Assembly: GCF_022340605.1 (NCBI RefSeq)
Contig: NZ_JAJDNQ010000050.1
Coordinates: 50,883-114,882 of the forward strand
Length of the DNA stretch: 64,000 bases
Direction: 5' to 3'
Source of the DNA: Thiohalocapsa sp.
GTDB taxonomy: Bacteria; Pseudomonadota; Gammaproteobacteria; Chromatiales; Chromatiaceae
Each line of letters starts with the position of its first letter. Position 1 is the first letter of the stretch. The notes under the pieces were generated by a model. The model made no database searches and had not been told where the DNA came from. It was given only the letters and a program-made list of their open reading frames with translations. Of the stretch, positions 8,193 to 16,747 are shown piece by piece. The position numbers and the translations under genes are program-made.

Positions 8193-8600
8193 ATGACACG
8201 ACCGAGTAGTCTCCTGATCGCGGTGGCCGCCCTGTTCGGGTTCGCCGCCGTCCTGCTCGGCGCCTTCGGCGCCCATGGCCTCACCGAGCGGGTGAGCCCG
8301 GAGCGGCTCGCCATCTGGCAGACGGCCGCCCATTATCTGGGCTGGCATGCCACCACGCTCCTCGCCATCGCGCTGCTCGACGCGCACTTTCGCGGTGTCT
8401 GGCTGCGGGTGGCCGCCTGGGCCATGGTGGTGGGCAGCATCCTCTTCAGCGGCAGCCTGTTCGTGCTGGTGCTCACCGACACCCCCGCCTGGGGTGCCGT
8501 CACCCCATTTGGCGGGGTGGCGCTGGCGTTGGGCTGGGCCTCGCTGGCATTCGCGGCCTCGCTGAAGCTCGGCGTGGCGCGCGATGGCGACGCCGGCTAG
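8193..8600 (+). CDS. DUF423 (YgdD-like) small membrane protein
   Basis: A 135-residue inner-membrane protein with four hydrophobic helices. The first has the DUF423 signature LGAFGAHGL (about residues 20-30), followed by WQTAAHYLGWHA. The family is widespread but has no established function. I start at the ATG at 8193; a longer frame from 7995 is charged low-complexity sequence without family similarity. The 3' end lies 16 bases before the rsmE start used here, so the two probably form an operon. Confidence 0.85.
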   Translation: MTRPSSLLIAVAALFGFAAVLLGAFGAHGLTERVSPERLAIWQTAAHYLGWHATTLLAIALLDAHFRGVWLRVAAWAMVVGSILFSGSLFVLVLTDTPAWGAVTPFGGVALALGWASLAFAASLKLGVARDGDAG

Positions 8601-8616
8601 CGCCCCGCGGGCGGGC

Positions 8617-9354
8617 ATGCGCCAGGACCGCATCTACACGGCACAGCCGCTCGCCGCCGGCGCGCGCGTGGAACTGGAGCCCGGAGCGCGTCGCCACGTC
8701 ACCCAGGTGCTGCGACTCGGCGTCGGCGACGCGCTGGTGCTGTTCAACGGCGACGGGCACGACTACCCCGCCACGCTGGTGCAGACGGGCGCCGCGGTGC
8801 TGGCCGAGGTGGCGCCGCCGGGACCCACGGAACCGGTGCTGCCGCTCGCGGTGACCTTGGCGCTCGGCATCACCAAGGGCGAGCGCATGGACTATGCGCT
8901 GCAAAAGGCCGTGGAGCTTGGCGTCACGCACCTGGTGCCGCTGTTCACGGAGCGCACCGTGGTGAAGCTGCGCAATGAGCGCCTCGACAGGCGCCACGGC
9001 CATTGGCAGGGCGTGGTGGTGTCCGCCTGCGAGCAGAGCGGGCGGCGGCGGCTGCCAGGGCTCGCGCCGCCGCAACGGCTCGGCACCTGGCTGACGACGC
9101 TGCCGCCTGGCCATAACGGCCTGCTGTTGCACCATCGTGCCGAGCGCACGCTGACGGATTTGCCGCCGCCACCGGCAGGGCAGGCGATGTTGCTGGTCGG
9201 TCCCGAGGGCGGACTCGCGCCCGACGAGCGGGAGACGGCGCTCGCGCACGGCTTCACCGCGGTGCGGCTCGGCCCGCGGGTGCTGCGCGCGGAGACGGCG
9301 CCGCTTGCCGCGTTGGCGGCGCTGCAGATCTTGTGGGGGGACTTCCGCGGCTGA
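8617..9354 (+). CDS. rsmE: 16S rRNA (uracil(1498)-N(3))-methyltransferase
   Basis: SPOUT-class methyltransferase that methylates N3 of U1498 in 16S rRNA using S-adenosylmethionine. The N-terminal PUA-like part has the typical RIYT opening and RRHVTQVLRL (about 25-38). The C-terminal SPOUT knot carries GPEGGLAPDE (about 188-197) and LGPRVLRAETAPLAALAAL (about 214-232), the cofactor-binding knot. I prefer the internal ATG at 8617 (MRQDRIYT, 245 residues, normal length); the upstream ATG at 8584 would overlap DUF423 by 17 bases. The gene converges on chpC. Confidence 0.93.
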   Translation: MRQDRIYTAQPLAAGARVELEPGARRHVTQVLRLGVGDALVLFNGDGHDYPATLVQTGAAVLAEVAPPGPTEPVLPLAVTLALGITKGERMDYALQKAVELGVTHLVPLFTERTVVKLRNERLDRRHGHWQGVVVSACEQSGRRRLPGLAPPQRLGTWLTTLPPGHNGLLLHHRAERTLTDLPPPPAGQAMLLVGPEGGLAPDERETALAHGFTAVRLGPRVLRAETAPLAALAALQILWGDFRG

Positions 9355-9388
9355 GCCCGGGCACACGCGCGCCGGCGCGGGACCGGTC

Positions 9389-9973
9389 TCACGCCATCAA
9401 CGCCGACACGGGCGCCAGGGCCGCGGCCAGTGCGTCCATGTCCGGAACCGCGAAGAGCTCCCCATGCGCGCGCAGTAGCGCGGTGCAAAAGGGCGGTGGC
9501 ATGCCCGTCTCGGCGTACGGGTCGACCTCCCCTTCCCGCAGCGTCAGCAGGCCCGGCATCCCGAGCGCCGCGAGCGCGAAGGCATCGATCGCATCCTCGC
9601 GCAGGCTCGGGCAGATCACCGCCCGCAGGCGCAGCGGCAGGTCGCTGTCGGCATCGCCGCCAGCGTCATCGCCAACGCCAACGCCGGCATCGCCGCCAGT
9701 CATCGCCGGCGCGCTGGCGCCCGCCGGCACCTGGCCAGCCAGGCTCGCGTCCAAGTGCAGCAGCGGCAGGCGCCGCCCGCGCCAGGCGAAGGTGCCCAGC
9801 AGCGCTTGTGCCAGCCTGGGGTCGGTATCCAGCGGCAGCGGCAGCGGCGCGGGCGTCGGGCAGCGCGTGACCTCCAGCACCGCGGCAGCGGGCAGCAGCC
9901 AGCGCGGCCCGTCGCCGGCTGCGGCGGTCGCCCAGTTCAGCGCCAGAATCGGCGTTGGCAGCCGTAGCGACAC
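9389..9973 (-). CDS. chpC: CheW-like chemosensory adaptor (ChpC-like)
   Basis: A 194-residue protein of the CheW-like fold downstream of chpA. It has a strand-rich N-terminus ending in LLPAAAVLEVTR, a central FAWRGRRLPLLHL segment typical of CheW domains (about 74-86), and a low-complexity G/D/A insert (about 105-125). In Pseudomonas ChpC follows ChpA and links alternative receptors to the kinase; the position here, 31 bases after chpA on the same strand, supports that. Sequence similarity is moderate, so the specific name rests largely on context. Confidence 0.65.
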   Translation of the reverse strand: MSLRLPTPILALNWATAAAGDGPRWLLPAAAVLEVTRCPTPAPLPLPLDTDPRLAQALLGTFAWRGRRLPLLHLDASLAGQVPAGASAPAMTGGDAGVGVGDDAGGDADSDLPLRLRAVICPSLREDAIDAFALAALGMPGLLTLREGEVDPYAETGMPPPFCTALLRAHGELFAVPDMDALAAALAPVSALMA

Positions 9974-10004
9974 CCTGCCGGCCTACGCGTGCATGGCCGC
10001 GCCA

Positions 10005-13000
10005 TCAGGCGCTGATGCCGACCATCAACAGCGACTCGATCTGCGCCAGCAGCTCGTCCTCGGCGAACGGCTTGGCGACGAACCGGTCCACCCCCGCGGA
10101 CAGCGCCTCGGCGCGCTCGGCATCGCCCGCCATGGAGGTGATCATGATCACCGGCAGACGCCGCAGCTCGTCGCTGCCACGCACCCAGCGCGTCAGCTCA
10201 AGCCCGTTCATGCGCGGCATGTCCAGGTCCACCAGCAGCAGGTCGGGCTGGCGGCGGCGCAGCATCACCTGCGCCTCCACGCCGTCGCGGGCGCCGATCA
10301 CCTCCATGTTCTCCCGCGCCAGCAGGCGCTGCGCCACGCGCCGCACCGTCGCGGAGTCGTCCACCACGAGCACCACCGGGCGCCGTTCCGCGGGCGCCTC
10401 GGCCGCCTGCTGCTGGCGCATCGCGCGCAGCAGGGCCGGCAGGTCGGCGAGCAGCGCCACGCGGCCGTCGGGCAGCACGGTGCCGCCCGAGAGCCAGCGC
10501 AGGGCCGCCAGCGACGGGCCGATGGGCTTGACCATGACGCGCTGGGTGTCGAGCAGCGCGTCCACCTGGAAAGCGACCCGCTCCGCTCCCGCCGCCACCA
10601 GCAGCACCGGCAACCAGCGCTGCTGCGGCGGGCTCGGCGCCGCCGCCGGGTTGAGCGCCCGCTCGATGGGCTCGACCGGAAAGCGCTCGCCGCGATACTC
10701 CACCACCGCGTCGCCGGCGACGAGCTGCTCGCGCGCCACCCGCGCCACCGCCAGCGCGGTGCCGTGCGGGACGGCGAGGAGGGTGTCGGCAGCGCTCACC
10801 AACAGCGCCTCGACGATGGACAGGGTCAGCGGCAGCCGCACCCGAAAGCGCGTTCCGTGACCTTGCTTGGAAGAGAGCTCCAGCTCGCCGTTCAGCGAGG
10901 CTACCTGGGTGTTCACCACGTCCAGGCCGACGCCGCGACCGGCGTCCAGGGTGACCTCGGCGGCGGTGGAGAACCCCGGCCGCAGCACCAGCGACAGGAT
11001 CTCGGCGTGCGAGAGCTCGGCATCGGCGGCCACCAGGCCCTGGGCGACGGCGCGCTCGCGCAACTTGACCGGGTCCATGCCGGCGCCGTCGTCGGTCACC
11101 TCGAAGACCACGTCATTGCCCTCCCGGGCCACCTGCACGCGCAGCCGTCCGGCCGCCGGCTTGCCGTGCGCCTGACGCGCCTGCGCCGCCTCGATACCGT
11201 GCACGACCGCGTTGCGCAACAGGTGCTCCAGCGGCGGCAGGAAGCGCTCCAGCACGTTGCGGTCCAGCGCGACGTCGGTGCCCTGCATGCTCAGCTCCAC
11301 CTGCTTGCCCGTGCCCTCGGCAGTGAGGCGCACGAGCCGCGCCAGGCGTGCCTCCACCCGGCCGAAGGGCAGCATGCGCGCCTGCAGCAGCTCATCCTGC
11401 ATGGCCTCGGCGAGCCGCATCTCCAGGCGGAGCAGCTCGGCGTTGTCGTCTTGGAGCTCGCCGATCGCCGCCGCCAGCGTGCGGGACTCGCCGAGCAGTG
11501 CCGCAGCCTCGCGCAGGGTGCGCAGCGCCTCGGCCTCGGGCGGCTCGGCGTCGGCGTCGGCATCTGTTGGCGACGACTCTTGGTCCCGCTCTGCCAGCGT
11601 GTCGACACGCCGGGCGGCCCGCCTGAGGCCGTCCTCGAGCTGGGCGAGCCGGAAGCCGAGCCTGGCGTTCTGCTGCACCAGCCGCGCGCGAAAGGCGCCC
11701 ACCTCGCCGGAGCGGTTGATGATGCCGTCAAGCCAGTCGGCGCCGACCCGGAGCTGCATGGCGGGGTCGTCGCGTGCGGTCGTGGTCTCCGTGTCCGGGG
11801 CTGCCGCCGGCTCGGCACCAGGCCCGGCCGGTGTGACGGCGTGCGGCGCCTCCTCGCGGAGCTGTTGCGTGACTGCCGGCGCCGCCGCCGCGATTTCGTC
11901 AAGCAGGCCGTCCGGCAGGACGAGGGGCGCGCGCTGCCGGGCGGCGGTGACTTGTGCCGAGAGCGTGTCCAGCGCGCGCTGCAGCAACGCCGTCAGCGGA
12001 CCGGTCATGGCGGCCGGCAGCGCCTCGGCTCCGGTGAGCAGGGATTCCAGCGCATGGCTCAGGTCACCTACCGGGGCGACACCGGCCATGCGCGCGCTGC
12101 CCTTCAGGGTGTGCAGGCGCCGGCGTGCCGAGGCTACGCCGTCCGCGTCCAGCCCCTGGCCGCGCCAGTCGCGCAGTTGGGCATCCAGCGCGTTGATGAG
12201 CTCGTCCGCCTCGTCGGCAAACACCTCCAGCAGATCATCACCGGCCAGCAATGCCTCCAAGCCCTCGTCGGTCGCCGCCGGTGCGGCATCGCGCGCCGCA
12301 TCGCGGGCGTGTGCGACGGCAGGCGCCGGTGGCGCGTCATCGCCGGGTGGTGACGCCGTCGGCGCGGTGGCGGCCGCAGCCCCTGGCTCGGTGCGACGGC
12401 CCGCGTCGCCCGCGTCGGGCTCGGCGGCCGGCGCGCCAGCTCGCAGGGGCAGCTGGATCACCTTGCCGCCGCTCCCGCGGGGCTCCCGCCCGATGGCAAG
12501 CAGCGCCTTGGCGGCGTGAATCAGGTTGGCGGTGGGCGCCTTGCGGCGCTGCGATTCCGCATCGATGATCTCCGGCAGCATGGCCACCACGTCGGCGAGG
12601 AAGTCCGCCGCCGCGAGGTCCGCCGGCAGCTCGCCATCGAGCAGGCGCTCCAGCACGGCCGCCGTGTTGCGCGCGAGATCCGCCAGGTGGCGCGCACCCA
12701 CCAGGCTGCCGCTGTTCTTCAGCGTCTGGAACGAGCGCCGCATGATGGAGAGCGCCACGTCGTCGTGGCGGTCCCTGGACCAGCGCTCGTGCTGGACGCG
12801 GATGCTCTCCAGCTCGTCCTGGGCCTCGTCCAGGAACAGGTTCAGGAACTCCAGATTGACCGACTGCGAGGCCTCGGACCAGGGCAGCGAGTCGGTGGCC
12901 TCGGAGTCGCCGTCGACGTCCTCGTCCGGACGCAGCAGGCCCGACAGGCGCTCGATGGCGTAATCCGCCTCGGCGATCATGCGCACGTCGGTGAGATCGC

Positions 13001-14549
13001 GCTCCAGGCGGTCCTCCAAGTGGATGTCCACCGCCGCCAGCGCGCGGCCGATGAGCTCAACCCCGGCCTCGCCCGGCACCTGCCCTGGGTCCAGGTAACG
13101 GATGCGTAGCTGCGTCGCCAGGCCATCCAGGAGCCGCGCCGGCTCCATCTCGCCGATGCCGCGCAGGGTGCCGGCGAGCCCTTGCAGGGAGCGATATGCG
13201 TCCGCGAGCTGGATGCTCTGCGCGGGGCTCATGGGGCCGCTGCCGATGGCCGTGCGGGCACAGGCCAGCGCCACGCGCACCTCGCGCAAGGTCGCCGCCA
13301 CGGTGTCACGCGCGCGCGGTGCCGCGCGCTGCGCCGTGCTGGCCGGTGGCGGTGCCGCCAGCTCGGCGCAGGCGGCGAGCTCCGCGTCCACCTGGCGCAG
13401 TGTGCGCAGCACGTCGCCGAGCCGGCCAGCGTCGGCAAAGCCGGTGTGTCCCTCGATCTCCAGCGCTTCCACGCAGCGCCGGATGCGCCCGGCCGCCGCC
13501 TCCTGGTTGAGGGCGGACAGTGACTCGGCGAGCCGTGACAGCCGCCGCGGCATCGCCCCCGCGGCGATGGGGTCTGGCCGGCCGCCGGCGGTGCGCAGCA
13601 GCGGCGCGGCGATGTCGTCCAACTCGCGGCGCAGGGCGTCCAACATTGGCGCCGTGTCGTTGTCGTTGGACTGGCTGATGCTGTCGGGGTGCGGCTCGTC
13701 GGTGAGACTGCGGCCGTAGATGCGCTCGAGCTCCTGCACCGCCGGCGCGCCCGGCGGCATCTTCCCAATGCGTGCCAGGAGATCGCCGATGAGCGCCTGC
13801 GCCAGGTCGGCCGGCCATTCCGGTACCGTGGCGGTCAGTGGCTTCAGCAGCTTGTCCAGCCGGCCGATCAGCGCCTTGGTGGGCGCGTCGGCGTCGAGCT
13901 GGCCGTCCAACAGGCCATCCACGACGGCCTCGGCGGCGAGGAACAGCTCATGCACCGGGCCCTGCTTGAAGTAGCGGCGCATGTGGTTGAACAGCCTGGA
14001 AAGCCCGAGCAGGCCCTCGTGCGCGTTGTCGCCGTTGAACCAGCGCACCAGGTAGCGATGGAAATGCGGGCGCACCTTGAGCGCCAGACGCACCAGCGCC
14101 GCGAGCGAGTCCGGCGCCACCTGCTCGCTCTGCGCCAGCACCGACGAGGGGATCAACAGCTCCGCCGAGCTCATCGGCGGCACCCCGCGTGAATGGCGCA
14201 GGTCGTTGATGCTGGCGAGCAACGCCAGCGGCTCCTGGTGCTCGCCGGAGTCGCTGCGTCGCAGGTGCTCATCGAGCTGCACCAGCGCTAGCGAGACGGA
14301 CTCCCGCGCCTGCGGGGCGTCGGCGGCGTCCTCCTTGATGATCTGCTCGCAGGTGCGCTGCATCTCCTCGGCGAGCATCGCCGCCGCGGGCAACGGCAGC
14401 GCCATCAAAACCGCGCGCATCTCGAACAGCAGCGTCACCGCTTCGCCGATGTCGCCGTCCGCGCGCATCTGCGCACCGATTCGCTCCAGGTTGGCGAGCA
14501 ACTCGTCACGCACCCACTTGAGTCCGCCCCTGGATCGTTGTTCTGCCAT
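10005..14549 (-). CDS. chpA: Hybrid chemosensory histidine kinase of type IV pili (ChpA/PilL-like)
   Basis: A 1514-residue CheA-type kinase with an attached receiver, controlling twitching and surface sensing. In order: several Hpt-like helical bundles (about 1-900), of which only RRLHTLKGSARM (His near 812) keeps the phosphoacceptor histidine; a degenerate one near 607 reads FQTLKNSGS with Gln in its place. Then come dimerisation helices, a GHKL ATPase domain (NAVVHGIE near 1110, DDGAGMD, GRGVGLDVVN), a CheW-like domain (about 1220-1350) and a C-terminal receiver (VDDSATVRR, phospho-Asp in DLDMPRMNG near 1438, switch Lys in AKPF). The ATG at 14549 has GGAGGG 6 bases upstream; a longer frame to 14735 lacks such support. 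pilGHIJ are not adjacent. Confidence 0.9.
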   Translation of the reverse strand: MAEQRSRGGLKWVRDELLANLERIGAQMRADGDIGEAVTLLFEMRAVLMALPLPAAAMLAEEMQRTCEQIIKEDAADAPQARESVSLALVQLDEHLRRSDSGEHQEPLALLASINDLRHSRGVPPMSSAELLIPSSVLAQSEQVAPDSLAALVRLALKVRPHFHRYLVRWFNGDNAHEGLLGLSRLFNHMRRYFKQGPVHELFLAAEAVVDGLLDGQLDADAPTKALIGRLDKLLKPLTATVPEWPADLAQALIGDLLARIGKMPPGAPAVQELERIYGRSLTDEPHPDSISQSNDNDTAPMLDALRRELDDIAAPLLRTAGGRPDPIAAGAMPRRLSRLAESLSALNQEAAAGRIRRCVEALEIEGHTGFADAGRLGDVLRTLRQVDAELAACAELAAPPPASTAQRAAPRARDTVAATLREVRVALACARTAIGSGPMSPAQSIQLADAYRSLQGLAGTLRGIGEMEPARLLDGLATQLRIRYLDPGQVPGEAGVELIGRALAAVDIHLEDRLERDLTDVRMIAEADYAIERLSGLLRPDEDVDGDSEATDSLPWSEASQSVNLEFLNLFLDEAQDELESIRVQHERWSRDRHDDVALSIMRRSFQTLKNSGSLVGARHLADLARNTAAVLERLLDGELPADLAAADFLADVVAMLPEIIDAESQRRKAPTANLIHAAKALLAIGREPRGSGGKVIQLPLRAGAPAAEPDAGDAGRRTEPGAAAATAPTASPPGDDAPPAPAVAHARDAARDAAPAATDEGLEALLAGDDLLEVFADEADELINALDAQLRDWRGQGLDADGVASARRRLHTLKGSARMAGVAPVGDLSHALESLLTGAEALPAAMTGPLTALLQRALDTLSAQVTAARQRAPLVLPDGLLDEIAAAAPAVTQQLREEAPHAVTPAGPGAEPAAAPDTETTTARDDPAMQLRVGADWLDGIINRSGEVGAFRARLVQQNARLGFRLAQLEDGLRRAARRVDTLAERDQESSPTDADADAEPPEAEALRTLREAAALLGESRTLAAAIGELQDDNAELLRLEMRLAEAMQDELLQARMLPFGRVEARLARLVRLTAEGTGKQVELSMQGTDVALDRNVLERFLPPLEHLLRNAVVHGIEAAQARQAHGKPAAGRLRVQVAREGNDVVFEVTDDGAGMDPVKLRERAVAQGLVAADAELSHAEILSLVLRPGFSTAAEVTLDAGRGVGLDVVNTQVASLNGELELSSKQGHGTRFRVRLPLTLSIVEALLVSAADTLLAVPHGTALAVARVAREQLVAGDAVVEYRGERFPVEPIERALNPAAAPSPPQQRWLPVLLVAAGAERVAFQVDALLDTQRVMVKPIGPSLAALRWLSGGTVLPDGRVALLADLPALLRAMRQQQAAEAPAERRPVVLVVDDSATVRRVAQRLLARENMEVIGARDGVEAQVMLRRRQPDLLLVDLDMPRMNGLELTRWVRGSDELRRLPVIMITSMAGDAERAEALSAGVDRFVAKPFAEDELLAQIESLLMVGISA

Positions 14550-14778
14550 CAATGCCCTCCGCGCTGAAGCTGATACCGACAATGGATCATGCCCCGATGC
14601 GGGCATCAGACAAAGCCTCGACGCCAGAGAGTTTACGTCCAACACCAATCGGCTCCTAACCGACATTGGCCGGCGGGTTGGGCTCAGGCCCACCGCAACG
14701 GCGGCAAGCCCCCCGGCGAACGGGGATTTGCGCATTGCGAAGCCGAATCCTTACGATATCAGGGTGTATCCCTTATCC

Positions 14779-16746
14779 ATGTCCTCTTTTCCCCCGAGCG
14801 CGGACGAGCCGCCGCGGCGCCCGTGCCGGCGAGCCATCGCCGTGCGCCTGTTCGCGCTCGGCTGCCTGCTGGCGGCTGCCGCTGTCTGCCCCGGCGTCCG
14901 CGCGACGTCCACCGAGACGCCACCGACCCGGCCCGAGCGGCCGAACATCCTGTGGATCACCAGTGAGGACATGAGCCCGCTGCTCGGCAGCTATGGTGAT
15001 CCGCTGGCACAGACGCCCAACCTCGACCGGCTCGCCGCGGACGGCCTGCGCTTCGAGCACGCCTACGCCAACTACCCGGTGTGTGCACCGGCCCGCAGCA
15101 CGCTCATCTTCGGCGTCTACGCCAGCACGCTGGGCACCGAGCACATGCGCAGCTACGAACGGGTGCCGCCCTGGTTCCGGCTGCTGCCGCAGTACCTGCG
15201 CATGGCCGGCTACTACACCAGCAACAATGCAAAGACGGACTACAATTTCTACGGCAACTGGGACGCCGCCTGGGACGCCTCCGGCCCGGACGCGCACTAC
15301 CGCAACCGCCCGCCCGGCCGTCCCTTCTTCGCGGTCTTCAATCTGGAGGTCTCGCACGAAGGCAGGCTCAAGCCCGAGCACATCGCCAAGTTGGTCGAGC
15401 AAGGGCTGTTGCCTCGGCAGCCGCGGCTGGACCCGGATCGGATCACGCTGCCACCCTACCAACCGGATCGCCCCGAGATCCGCACCGACTGGGCGCGCGA
15501 ATACGACTTGATCACGGCGCTGGACGGGCAGGTGGGTGCGCTGCTGGCGGAGCTGGATGCGGCCGGGCTGGCCGATGACACCATCGTCTTCTTCTTCAGC
15601 GACCACGGCGGCGCACTGGCGCGCAGCAAGCGCTTCGTCTACGACACCGGCACGCGGGTGCCGCTGCTCGTGCGCATTCCACAGCGCTTTGCGGCCCTGG
15701 TGCCCGGGCCGCGCACCGGCGTGAGCGAGCGGCTGGTGTCCTTCGTGGACTTCGCGCCGACGCTGCTCGCGCTTGCCGGCATGCCGTTGCCGCCACAGAT
15801 GCAGGGGCGCGCCTTCCTCGGCGAGCGCGTGCAGCCGGCGGCGCCAGTGGTGCTGCTCGGCCGCGGGCGCATGGACGAGCGCGACGACCTCGTGCGCGCG
15901 GTCACCGACGGCGATTGGCGCTATGTGCGCAACTTCCAGCCGCAGCGCCCGGATGGGCGGCACCTGGAGTTTCCGTTCCGCATGCAGCGCAATTGGTCCG
16001 TCTGGCGGGACACCTGCGACGCCGGTGACTGCAACGCGGTCCAGCGTGCGTTCTGGGAGCCGCGCCCCAGCGAGGCGCTGTTTCACACCGCCAGCGACCC
16101 CTGGGAGGTGACGAACCTCGCCGATGACCTCGCCCAGGCGGCACGCAAGGAGCGCCTCGCACGGCTGTTGGAACAGCGTCTGATCGACACCCGCGACCTG
16201 GGCTTCGTGCCGGAGAGCATGCTGCGGCCCCTCGCCGGCACCGATTCGCCCTACAGCTACGGGCGCAGCGCCGCGTACCCCATCGCACGCATCGTCCACC
16301 TGGCGTTGGCGGCCACCGCACGCGAGCCACCGGACGCGGCGCAGCGCGGGCAATTGGCGGCGGCGTTGGCAGACCCGCACCCGGTGCTGCGCTACTGGGG
16401 CGTCATGGGCTGCGTGCTGCATCCGGACCTCGCCCGCGTGCAGGCACGACGGCTGCGGGCGCTGGCGGACGGCGACGCCTACAGCGCCATCCGCGCCGCG
16501 TCCGCGGCGGCGCTTGCCGGCATCGGCGAGGCGCGGCAGGCGCTGAGCGTTCTGCTCGCGTTGCTCGAGACCGACGACGACATCGCGCGGCTCGAGGTCA
16601 TGAGCCGCATCGAGGACTTAGGCTGGATCGACCGCGTGCCGCGACCGCTGATCCGGCGCATCGCCGAGGACAAGCACACGCCGCGCAGCGCCCACGTTGC
16701 GCAGTATTGGCGCACCAAGCGCGCCTGGATGTTCCTGCCCTGGTGA
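14779..16746 (+). CDS. Exported sulfatase (alkaline phosphatase superfamily, CxPxR type)
   Basis: A 655-residue arylsulfatase-family hydrolase. A signal peptide or anchor is at about 17-42. The catalytic core begins PNILWITSED (metal ligands Glu63/Asp64), with Cys102 in CAPAR, the CxPxR motif in which Cys (or Ser) is converted to formylglycine by FGE or anSME. A metal site follows in SDHGG (about 273-277). The C-terminal third (about 500-655) is alanine/leucine-rich with HEAT-like helical repeats. The family includes heparan N-sulfatase-like enzymes; the sulfate ester cleaved here is unknown. It is divergent from chpA and convergent with the seven-repeat protein. No formylglycine-generating enzyme is in the window. 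Confidence 0.85.
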   Translation: MSSFPPSADEPPRRPCRRAIAVRLFALGCLLAAAAVCPGVRATSTETPPTRPERPNILWITSEDMSPLLGSYGDPLAQTPNLDRLAADGLRFEHAYANYPVCAPARSTLIFGVYASTLGTEHMRSYERVPPWFRLLPQYLRMAGYYTSNNAKTDYNFYGNWDAAWDASGPDAHYRNRPPGRPFFAVFNLEVSHEGRLKPEHIAKLVEQGLLPRQPRLDPDRITLPPYQPDRPEIRTDWAREYDLITALDGQVGALLAELDAAGLADDTIVFFFSDHGGALARSKRFVYDTGTRVPLLVRIPQRFAALVPGPRTGVSERLVSFVDFAPTLLALAGMPLPPQMQGRAFLGERVQPAAPVVLLGRGRMDERDDLVRAVTDGDWRYVRNFQPQRPDGRHLEFPFRMQRNWSVWRDTCDAGDCNAVQRAFWEPRPSEALFHTASDPWEVTNLADDLAQAARKERLARLLEQRLIDTRDLGFVPESMLRPLAGTDSPYSYGRSAAYPIARIVHLALAATAREPPDAAQRGQLAAALADPHPVLRYWGVMGCVLHPDLARVQARRLRALADGDAYSAIRAASAAALAGIGEARQALSVLLALLETDDDIARLEVMSRIEDLGWIDRVPRPLIRRIAEDKHTPRSAHVAQYWRTKRAWMFLPW

Positions 16747-16747
16747 C

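Noticed and set aside
9333..12353. A 1006-codon plus-strand frame opposite chpA
   Set aside because: High-GC antisense frame. The minus strand encodes recognisable kinase domains; the plus frame is low-complexity R/Q/H-rich with no motifs.
14773..16422. 549-codon minus-strand frame opposite the sulfatase
   Set aside because: Antisense shadow; no similarity to any family.
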